Below are positions 1-5,495 of a stretch of DNA of 8,252 nucleotides, piece by piece; the stretch's first letter is position 1, and every line of letters starts with the position of its first letter. This DNA comes from Deltaproteobacteria bacterium (GTDB taxonomy: Bacteria > Desulfobacterota > DSM-4660 > Desulfatiglandales > Desulfatiglandaceae). Location of the stretch: NCBI GenBank assembly GCA_019307645.1, contig JAFDJF010000066.1, positions 1 through 8,252 of the forward strand, written 5' to 3'. The position numbers and the translations under genes are program-made. The notes beneath the pieces are model-generated. The model searched no databases and had not been told where the DNA came from. It saw nothing but the letters and a program-made list of their open reading frames with translations.

Positions 1-131
1 TGTCCGAGAATAGCAATTTTTTCCAAAATCGAGGAATGCCCGAAAAAATTACCACAGGCATATAGTTGATATTCCGAGGATAATTTTTTCGGGTATGACG
101 AAGAGTTTGGGGAAAAGGGCATTCTCGGACA
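1..131. repeat. MITE-like palindromic element with 11-bp perfect terminal inverted repeats
   Basis: Bases 1-11 (TGTCCGAGAAT) are the exact reverse complement of 121-131 (ATTCTCGGACA). A second inverted pair lies inside, 36-51 against 81-96: 16 positions, all paired if one G-T wobble is allowed, with the core CCCGAAAAAATT. Both pairs share one symmetry axis at base 66 (i + j = 132). A third short pair, 60-63 with 69-72, lies next to the axis. The whole 131 bases is therefore one imperfect palindrome able to form a long interrupted hairpin. It has no coding capacity. This architecture fits a miniature inverted-repeat transposable element or a related non-autonomous repeat. It begins at the first base of the window, so a flanking target-site duplication cannot be checked and the element could continue further left. 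A bidirectional terminator is a less likely alternative, given the length and the TIR-like ends. Confidence 0.7.
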
Positions 132-182
132 GCCTTCTAGTGAAACCGAGGGAAAGTTGATCCTTTATCGTTCTGATTTAGC

Positions 183-191
183 AAAGGAGGT
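183..191 (+). promoter_or_regulatory. Ribosome binding site of the first operon gene
   Basis: AAAGGAGGT lies 9 bases before the ATG at 201. It fixes the start of the alcohol dehydrogenase. I found no convincing sigma-70 -35/-10 pair in 132-182: a TTGATC at 157-162 has no matching -10 at normal spacing. Confidence 0.8.
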
Positions 192-200
192 GGCATTAAA

Positions 201-1232
201 ATGAAAGCAGCTTTGATCTATGGCCCGGGAGATATACGAATAGAAGATATCAAAGATCCCACTATCAGTGACGATGAGATCCTTGTCCGGGTAAAGACCT
301 GTGGCATATGCGGTACTGACCTTCACTATTACAGGGCTGGAGATCCCACGACGAAGAAACCCATCATCCCGGGGCATGAGTTCAGCGGCGAAATTGTGGA
401 GAAGGGCTCCGCTGTCGAGGGCTTGAAAGTCGGTGACAAAATTGTGGGAACCGGGCTCCGTGATTGCGGAGAGTGTTATTGGTGCCGTCATGAAAAAGGC
501 TTCTGCCCGAATCCGAAAGTCCCCGGAGAAGGATTGGACGGGGCGATCGCCGAATATGTGATAGTGCCAAAACCCATGGCAGGCGCGTTGGTCTTTCAAA
601 TCCCTGAGAGTATGACTTGGAATGAAGCCGCCACCATTGAACCCATATCTATCTCCTGTTTTGCTGTGGAGGAAGCCCGTATCAGTGAGGGCGATATCGT
701 AGCAGTGCTCGGAGCGGGTATGATCGGCCTGGGCATCATCCAGGCATGCAAGGCTGCGGGAGCAGCTAAGGTTATTGTGAGCGAGCCCTCGGCTTTTAGA
801 CGGGAAATGGCGCAAAAGCTTGGCGCTGATCTTGTCTTGAATCCATTGGAAACAGACCTTTTTGAAACGGTCGCTGATTTTACCACCGGCCAAATGGCGG
901 GCGTAATCTTTGAATGCTCGGGATCAGTGGCAGCCTTTTGCCAGGTGCCACAAGTGAGCGGCATTTTTGGAAAGGTCATGCAGGTGGGCATTTTCGAGCA
1001 GAATCTTGAACTGGCCCCTGACCTCGCAAAGCTCATGTTCCAGTTTCGTAACATAACCGTTCGTGGCTGTGGCGGGCAACGATGGGATAAAGCGCTAGAG
1101 CATATACTGGCCGGCACCATTAAGACCAATGACCTCGTGACCCAGATATTCCCCCTTGAAGAGGTAAAGGAGGCCTTCGCAACCCAGTTGAATTCGGAAA
1201 AGGCCATTAAGGTGTTGATCGAAATGCCATAG
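201..1232 (+). CDS. Zinc-dependent medium-chain alcohol dehydrogenase (MDR family)
   Basis: The 343-residue product is a full-length MDR-family dehydrogenase of the sorbitol/butanediol/threonine dehydrogenase type. It should oxidise a secondary alcohol or polyol to the ketone (or the reverse) in the cytoplasm. The N-terminal GroES-like domain carries the catalytic zinc ligands C37 (in CGICGTD), H59-E60 (in PGHEF) and probably E147. A structural-zinc cysteine set is at C89, C92, C95 and C102. The last gap is one residue shorter than in classical horse liver ADH. The Rossmann domain has GAGMIG at 171-176 and an acidic E195 at the end of the second strand, which favours NAD(H). The start is set by a strong ribosome binding site 9 bases upstream. 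It is the first gene of the operon, 21 bases ahead of the hydrolase gene. Family and chemistry are secure; the substrate is unknown. Confidence 0.93.
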   Translation: MKAALIYGPGDIRIEDIKDPTISDDEILVRVKTCGICGTDLHYYRAGDPTTKKPIIPGHEFSGEIVEKGSAVEGLKVGDKIVGTGLRDCGECYWCRHEKGFCPNPKVPGEGLDGAIAEYVIVPKPMAGALVFQIPESMTWNEAATIEPISISCFAVEEARISEGDIVAVLGAGMIGLGIIQACKAAGAAKVIVSEPSAFRREMAQKLGADLVLNPLETDLFETVADFTTGQMAGVIFECSGSVAAFCQVPQVSGIFGKVMQVGIFEQNLELAPDLAKLMFQFRNITVRGCGGQRWDKALEHILAGTIKTNDLVTQIFPLEEVKEAFATQLNSEKAIKVLIEMP

Positions 1233-1253
1233 GGCAAGAAAGGGAGGAAGTCA

Positions 1254-2402
1254 ATGAACGAAGATATCAAGCCATTTAAAATCGATGTTCCTGAAGCGAC
1301 CCTTGAAGATTTGCGTGATCGTCTCGCCCGGACACGGTGGCCAGATGAGGTCAATGACGAGAACTGGTCCTATGGAACCGATCTGTCCTACTTAAAGGAA
1401 CTTTGCGGGTACTGGAAGGACAAGTATGACTGGCGCGCCCGGGAGGCTGAACTCAACCGCTTTCCTCAGTTCACAACGGAGATTGATGGTTTGAACATCC
1501 ATTTCATTCACGCCCGCTCCAGGGAGCCCGAAGCACTCCCTTTGATTATTACCCACGGGTGGCCCGGGTCTATCGTTGAATTCACGAAGATCATTGACCC
1601 GCTCACAGACCCGGTAGCGCACGGTGGGGAGGCCCAAGACGCCTTTCACGTGGTTTGCCCGTCATTGCCCGGATACGGATTTTCTGATGCGGCCGGGAAA
1701 CCCGGTATGGGGCTGGAGCAAATCGCCGGAATTCAAGCAACGCTGATGGCCCGACTGGGTTATGCCCGCTACGGTGCGCAGGGGGGTGACTGGGGTGCCA
1801 TGGTATCTACGTTCATGGGCGCAGTGGATGCTGCACACTGCATTGGCATTCACCTCAATCTGGTTGCAGCGGGTCCTCCTGGCGGGGTGGAGGACCCCAC
1901 CGCGGGGCTTACGCCTCGTGAACTGAAGTACATCGAGGAGAGCCGGAAGTTCCAGGCCGAGGAGATGGGCTATTTTCAGATCCAGTGCACGAGACCCCAG
2001 AGCATTGGATATGGACTCAACGACTCTCCTGCCGGCCTTGCCGGGTGGATTGTTGAAAAGTTCAGGGTCTGGAGCGACTGTAACGGCGACGTGGAAAGCA
2101 AATACACCAAAGATGAACTCCTCACCAATATCATGCTGTACTGGGTGACCGGGACGATTACTTCCTCGATGAGATTGTACTTTGAAGCCATACACGCGGG
2201 ACTTGGTGTTGGGACAAGTGATGTCCCCGTGGGGGGTGCGATTTTCCCCATGGACGTGGTCAAGGTGCCTCGCAGCTGGGCCGAGAAGCAGTTTAACCTG
2301 ATCCACTGGACTGAAATGCCTTCGGGCGGACATTTTGCTGCTATGGAGGAACCGGAATTGCTCACCCGGGATATCCGCAAGTTCTTCCGGAGGGTTCGTT
2401 AG
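1254..2402 (+). CDS. Epoxide hydrolase-type alpha/beta hydrolase with N-terminal EHN domain
   Basis: The 382-residue product has the EHN domain (about residues 5-110) followed by an alpha/beta-hydrolase fold, as in microsomal and Aspergillus niger epoxide hydrolases. Visible signatures are the oxyanion-hole motif HGWP at 101-104, the nucleophile D179 in GGDWG, the acid D334 in FPMD and the histidine H360 in GGHF. D334 lies 26 residues before H360, the spacing I recall for the A. niger enzyme. Lid tyrosines that could activate the epoxide are Y240 and Y309, and the family segment NDSPAGLAGWI is at 256-266. Known members open epoxides to vicinal diols via an ester intermediate. There is no signal peptide, so it is cytoplasmic. 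A GGGAGGA ribosome binding site ends 5 bases before the ATG. The diol product would suit the neighbouring dehydrogenases. The catalytic set looks intact; whether the natural substrate is an epoxide is uncertain. Confidence 0.92.
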   Translation: MNEDIKPFKIDVPEATLEDLRDRLARTRWPDEVNDENWSYGTDLSYLKELCGYWKDKYDWRAREAELNRFPQFTTEIDGLNIHFIHARSREPEALPLIITHGWPGSIVEFTKIIDPLTDPVAHGGEAQDAFHVVCPSLPGYGFSDAAGKPGMGLEQIAGIQATLMARLGYARYGAQGGDWGAMVSTFMGAVDAAHCIGIHLNLVAAGPPGGVEDPTAGLTPRELKYIEESRKFQAEEMGYFQIQCTRPQSIGYGLNDSPAGLAGWIVEKFRVWSDCNGDVESKYTKDELLTNIMLYWVTGTITSSMRLYFEAIHAGLGVGTSDVPVGGAIFPMDVVKVPRSWAEKQFNLIHWTEMPSGGHFAAMEEPELLTRDIRKFFRRVR

Positions 2403-2424
2403 GCTGAAAAAAAGCAAATGCATT

Positions 2425-2430
2425 GGAGGA
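2425..2430 (+). promoter_or_regulatory. Ribosome binding site deciding the start of the first SDR gene
   Basis: GGAGGA lies 6 bases before the ATG at 2437. The same frame is open back to an ATG at 2335 inside the hydrolase gene. That longer form would add 34 residues unlike any SDR N-terminus and has no such site, so 2437 is the start. Confidence 0.85.
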
Positions 2431-2436
2431 GCAGGC

Positions 2437-3231
2437 ATGACAAAAAAATTGCAGGACAGGGTCGCATTGATAACCGGCGGGGGCTCTGGAATCGGCCGGG
2501 CCGCCGCGATGACCTTTGCGGCGGAGGGCGCAACGGTGGTGGTAGCTGATATAAACATCACTGGCGGAGATGAGACGGCAAATCTGATAAAAGATACGGG
2601 AGGGAAATCCGTTTTTGTTGAGACGGACGTTTCCAGCGCGGCCGATGCTGAAAAAATGGTTAACGCCTGTGTCGACACGTTCGGCCGGCTGGATATCCTT
2701 TTCAACAACGCCGGTGTTGCTGGATTGGCTGTTCGGGCAGCCGAGATCGACGAGGCGGAGTGGGACCGTGTCATGAGCATCAATCTCAAAGGCGTCTTTC
2801 TTGCATCCAGGTACGCGATACCGGTGATGATCGAGCAGGGCAAAGGCGCTATCGTCAACATTTCGTCATCGGCTGCCATCACTCCCTCCCCTTACGTCTC
2901 CGCATATGCGGCTGCAAAGGCAGGGGTTGTCCAGCTGACAAAGACCATGGCCATTGAGTATGGAACTGATAACATCAGGGTTAACTGCATTTGTCCGGGC
3001 TTCATTGAAACGTCGATGACGTCTAGCTTTATCCCGGAGGATGCCAAAACCCGAAAGGCATACAGCCATCTGTGGCCCCTGGGCAAAGTCGGAACCCCGG
3101 AGGATATCGCGCAGGCGGCGCTGTACCTGGCCGGTGACGACGCTTCATTTGTAACCGGGACAGTATTGATTGTTGACGGCGGATGGATGGCCGGGACAAG
3201 CTTGCCACTTCCTAAAGCGAAAGGAGGGTGA
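2437..3231 (+). CDS. SDR-family oxidoreductase, classical type, probably NAD-dependent
   Basis: The 264-residue product is a classical short-chain dehydrogenase/reductase of normal length. The cofactor loop TGGGSGIG is at 13-20. D38 at the end of the second strand (VVVADIN) favours NAD(H). NNAG is at 90-93. The catalytic residues S144, Y157 and K161 (YAAAK) have the usual 13-residue Ser-Tyr spacing. PG at 187-188 and the C-terminal VDGG at 246-249 are family landmarks. It should interconvert a hydroxyl and a carbonyl on a small molecule in the cytoplasm. The C-terminus runs about 15 residues past VDGG, ending in a Lys/Gly-rich tail. It follows the hydrolase gene by 34 bases, so oxidising a diol made by that enzyme is a reasonable guess. 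The substrate cannot be deduced from sequence; many SDRs of this type are labelled 3-oxoacyl-ACP reductase or glucose dehydrogenase without proof. Confidence 0.93.
   Translation: MTKKLQDRVALITGGGSGIGRAAAMTFAAEGATVVVADINITGGDETANLIKDTGGKSVFVETDVSSAADAEKMVNACVDTFGRLDILFNNAGVAGLAVRAAEIDEAEWDRVMSINLKGVFLASRYAIPVMIEQGKGAIVNISSSAAITPSPYVSAYAAAKAGVVQLTKTMAIEYGTDNIRVNCICPGFIETSMTSSFIPEDAKTRKAYSHLWPLGKVGTPEDIAQAALYLAGDDASFVTGTVLIVDGGWMAGTSLPLPKAKGG
3221..3227 (+). promoter_or_regulatory. Ribosome binding site supporting a TTG start
   Basis: AAGGAGG overlaps the last codons of the SDR gene and ends 10 bases before a TTG at 3238. No ATG or GTG in frame is placed better, and the protein aligns with its family from the first residues after this TTG. 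The TTG start is therefore favoured and may reduce expression relative to its neighbours. Confidence 0.7.
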
Positions 3232-3237
3232 CATATT

Positions 3238-4089
3238 TTGGATTACGATGACTTGTATCTATGCGTTGGCACAATTTCCGGCGCCGGCTTCAGGGAGCTG
3301 GTAGAAGCAGCGGCAGCCGGAGGATACCGAGGCATATCTATCTGGCCGCAGCATTATAAAGGCGCCCGTGAGCAGGGCCTCAGTGACCTGGACATGAAAT
3401 TGATGCTCGAGGATCACGACCTGATCATCTACGAACTGGACCCGCTGGTAACCTGGCTGCCGTCCCCGAAATCGCCATCAGGAGCCGAACCCTCAGAATA
3501 TGAAGCCATGTTTGACGGCGAGGACTTCTTCTATCATATCGCTGACGTCCTGGGCGCCGGGCATCTCAATGCAAACCAGGCTGTGGGCGAGTCCATACCG
3601 GAGATCGACCTTGTTGCAGAAGCCTTTGCCGGAGTGTGCGACCGGGCCGCCCCGCACGACTTGAAGGTCTCGCTTGAATTTTTGCCCTGGTCCGGCATAC
3701 CGGACATGGAAACGGCGCTTCGGATCGTGCGGCAAGCGGGTTGCCCCAACTGCGGTATCGTGCTGGATATGTGGCACCATTTTAGAAGCGGCGGCAGTGT
3801 AGATGATCTACTTGCGCTCTCCGGCAAGGACATTGTTGCCATTCATACCAGTGACGCCGCCGCCCAACCGGAGGAGGACATCTTGAACGAAACAATGCAT
3901 GGACGGCGACTGCCGGGGGATGGTGTGATCGATCTGGTAGGTGTCTTCAGGGCGCTGGACACCATTGACTGTCAAGCGCCGATCGGTGTTGAAGTTATAT
4001 CAGATGAGATGAACGGGTTGTCGCCTCTGGAAGCAGCAGTGAAAGCGGCGGATGCCACCCGAGGCGTTCTCGCCAAATCGCGCGCATAA
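3238..4089 (+). CDS. Sugar phosphate isomerase/epimerase-like TIM-barrel protein (AP endonuclease 2 superfamily)
   Basis: The 283-residue product, read from a TTG start, has the xylose-isomerase-like TIM-barrel pattern. The four metal ligands of the tagatose/psicose 3-epimerase and inosose dehydratase group are all recognisable: E147 (in SLEF), D177 (in VLDMWH), H203 (in AIHTSD) and E252 (in GVEV). The GRRLPGDG segment at 222-229 matches the substrate-facing loop of the family. Known members use a divalent metal to isomerise or epimerise keto-sugars (hydroxypyruvate isomerase, tagatose epimerase). Others dehydrate cyclic substrates: IolE acts on inosose, and AsbF/QuiC act on 3-dehydroshikimate. 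The intact metal site argues for an active enzyme. Position between two SDR genes, only 6 bases after the first, suggests it acts on a ketone made by one of them. Isomerase versus dehydratase cannot be settled from the sequence. Confidence 0.88.
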   Translation: MDYDDLYLCVGTISGAGFRELVEAAAAGGYRGISIWPQHYKGAREQGLSDLDMKLMLEDHDLIIYELDPLVTWLPSPKSPSGAEPSEYEAMFDGEDFFYHIADVLGAGHLNANQAVGESIPEIDLVAEAFAGVCDRAAPHDLKVSLEFLPWSGIPDMETALRIVRQAGCPNCGIVLDMWHHFRSGGSVDDLLALSGKDIVAIHTSDAAAQPEEDILNETMHGRRLPGDGVIDLVGVFRALDTIDCQAPIGVEVISDEMNGLSPLEAAVKAADATRGVLAKSRA

Positions 4090-4141
4090 GAGCATGTATT
4101 TGAACGTTACCAATTTTTTAGTGCAAAAACCATATGAAAGC

Positions 4142-4146
4142 GGAGG
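4142..4146 (+). promoter_or_regulatory. Ribosome binding site deciding between two adjacent ATGs
   Basis: GGAGG is followed by ATGATG at 4150-4155. Spacing is 3 bases to the first ATG and 6 to the second, so the second (4153) is preferred. The difference is one methionine. Confidence 0.65.
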
Positions 4147-4152
4147 TGAATG

Positions 4153-4971
4153 ATGGAGACTGGCCTGGCAGGAAAAAAGGTGATCGTGACCGGTGGCAAT
4201 GCCAACATAGGTCGCGGCATAGTGCTGGCGTTTGCCCGCGAAGGGGCCAGCGTTGTTATCGCTGCAAGGGACGGAGTGCAGGGCCGGAAGGTAGCGGCCG
4301 AAGCCATGGAACTCGGCGCCCAGGATGTCCTATGGGCGCGGACCGATGTGCTCAACGTCGACGAGGTTGAAGCCATGGTGAACCAAACCCTGGAAAGATT
4401 CGGTTCAATCGACGTGCTGGTCAACAATGTGGGTGGAAACGTGGATTTTAAGCCCTTTGTGGAGAGTACGGCAGAGGAGTGGAAAAAGGAAATTGATCTA
4501 AATTTGTGGAGCGCGCTGTTGTGCACAAAGGCGGTGCTTCCGCACATGATGGCGCAGAAAAGCGGGAGGATTCTCAACCTTGGCTCAACCGCAGGATTGG
4601 TGGGCGATCCTCTGCTCGTCGTCTACTCAACCACCAAAGGCGCCATTCACACGTTCACGAAGGTGCTTGCCAAAGAGGTGGGGCCCTACGGGATAACCGT
4701 CAATGCCGTAAGTCCCTATACAACAACCCCAGAGAACCCTGACGAGGAGACCAGTGAAGGCAGTAGATGGCATCCGTCAAAGGGTCTGATAATAAAGGCC
4801 ATAGCCACCAAACCGGACGACTTGGCCACAATGTCCAGACCGTGCGCCTTGGAGCGCACATCCGCCAAACCCTCGGAAATCGGTGCCGCTGCTGTATACC
4901 TGGCTTCCGATGCCGCAGCGTTCACCACCGGACATTTACTTGTTGTAGATGGGGGCACGATCTTGATGTAG
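4153..4971 (+). CDS. SDR-family oxidoreductase, probably NADP-dependent
   Basis: The 272-residue product is a second classical SDR, only moderately similar to the one at 2437-3231. Numbered from the ATG at 4153, the cofactor loop is TGGNANIG at 13-20. The second strand ends in Arg (R39, VIAAR), which favours NADP(H) over NAD. The usual NNAG is NNVG at 91-94. The catalytic residues are S145, Y158 and K162 (YSTTK). The substrate loop between about 190 and 236 is long and polar, with a charged PDEE segment, before the PSEIG helix; this suggests a polar or bulky substrate. The C-terminal VDGG motif is at 265-268. A 63-base gap separates it from the upstream gene, the longest in the operon, but it shows no terminator. 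It may reduce or oxidise a carbonyl in the same pathway. Family assignment is firm; the substrate is unknown. Confidence 0.92.
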   Translation: METGLAGKKVIVTGGNANIGRGIVLAFAREGASVVIAARDGVQGRKVAAEAMELGAQDVLWARTDVLNVDEVEAMVNQTLERFGSIDVLVNNVGGNVDFKPFVESTAEEWKKEIDLNLWSALLCTKAVLPHMMAQKSGRILNLGSTAGLVGDPLLVVYSTTKGAIHTFTKVLAKEVGPYGITVNAVSPYTTTPENPDEETSEGSRWHPSKGLIIKAIATKPDDLATMSRPCALERTSAKPSEIGAAAVYLASDAAAFTTGHLLVVDGGTILM

Positions 4972-5024
4972 ATTTTTATAGACGGCGAACAGCGTCCTAG
5001 ACAATCACTTTTGGAGGTAAAGAC

Positions 5025-5495
5025 ATGGTTGAAAAAAAGACAAATGGGGTGAAGCTCCCACCGGTTGAACAGGTGGGCATCGTGGTCAAAGACATGGACC
5101 AGGCGATTGCCAACTACAGCGCCGCCTTTGGCTGGGGGCCTTTCAACGTATCAGAGGTTGAACTCAAGGGGTGCCTCTACCGGGGACAGCCCAGCGACTG
5201 CAAATTGAAGATGGCGTTCTTCCAGTCGGGTTCCATTGAAATTGAACTCATTCAGGTGCTGGAGGGAGAAACGCCCCACAGCGAGTTTTTGAGAGAAAAA
5301 GGAGAAGGCCTGCATCACTTGCGCTTTTCGGTAGAAGATCTTGACGGTATACTGGCCGAATGGGCCAAGAAGGGTATCGAGCCGGTCTGGCAGCACAGCA
5401 TGCCCGAGATCGGGGTTTCGTGGGCCTACCTGGACAATGACAAGGTCAGCGGTGTCATGGTCGAGCTGATAGAAATGAAGGAGGTACAGTCATGA
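5025..5495 (+). CDS. VOC-fold protein, glyoxalase / methylmalonyl-CoA epimerase-like
   Basis: The 156-residue product has the two beta-alpha-beta-beta-beta modules of the vicinal oxygen chelate fold (about 13-80 and 95-150), the usual length for a single-chain epimerase or glyoxalase I-like protein. Candidate metal ligands are E74 (in IEIELI), H98 (in GLHHL) and E147 (in MVELIE). At the first ligand position, where methylmalonyl-CoA epimerase and glyoxalase I have His or Gln, this protein has Q16 (in VEQVGIVV). A metal-dependent epimerase, isomerase or lyase role is likely. An extradiol dioxygenase is not supported because the first His is absent and the chain is short. A GGAGGT ribosome binding site lies 6 bases ahead of the ATG. 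Its stop overlaps the start of the Mo/W enzyme gene (ATGA), so the two are probably translationally coupled and may act on consecutive intermediates. No methylmalonyl-CoA mutase is nearby. Confidence 0.85.
   Translation: MVEKKTNGVKLPPVEQVGIVVKDMDQAIANYSAAFGWGPFNVSEVELKGCLYRGQPSDCKLKMAFFQSGSIEIELIQVLEGETPHSEFLREKGEGLHHLRFSVEDLDGILAEWAKKGIEPVWQHSMPEIGVSWAYLDNDKVSGVMVELIEMKEVQS

Noticed and set aside
157..185. Possible sigma-70 promoter with TTGATC as -35
   Set aside because: No acceptable -10 element occurs at 16-18 bases spacing, so I do not call a promoter.
165..893. 242-codon open frame on the minus strand
   Set aside because: It is antisense to the alcohol dehydrogenase, whose zinc and Rossmann motifs are in the plus-strand frame. 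It also runs into the ribosome binding region of that gene.
2335..2436. Longer start for the first SDR, inside the hydrolase gene
   Set aside because: The 34 extra residues do not resemble an SDR N-terminus and the good ribosome binding site serves the ATG at 2437.
1662..2882. 406-codon open frame on the minus strand
   Set aside because: It lies antisense across the end of the hydrolase gene and the start of the SDR gene, both of which have intact catalytic motifs. Its translation shows low-complexity Ser/Ala/Pro-rich stretches and no recognisable domain. It is a composition effect.
5025..5495. Extradiol ring-cleavage dioxygenase as the identity of the VOC gene
   Set aside because: The chain is too short for the two-domain type I enzymes and the first His ligand is replaced by Gln; an epimerase/glyoxalase-like role fits better.
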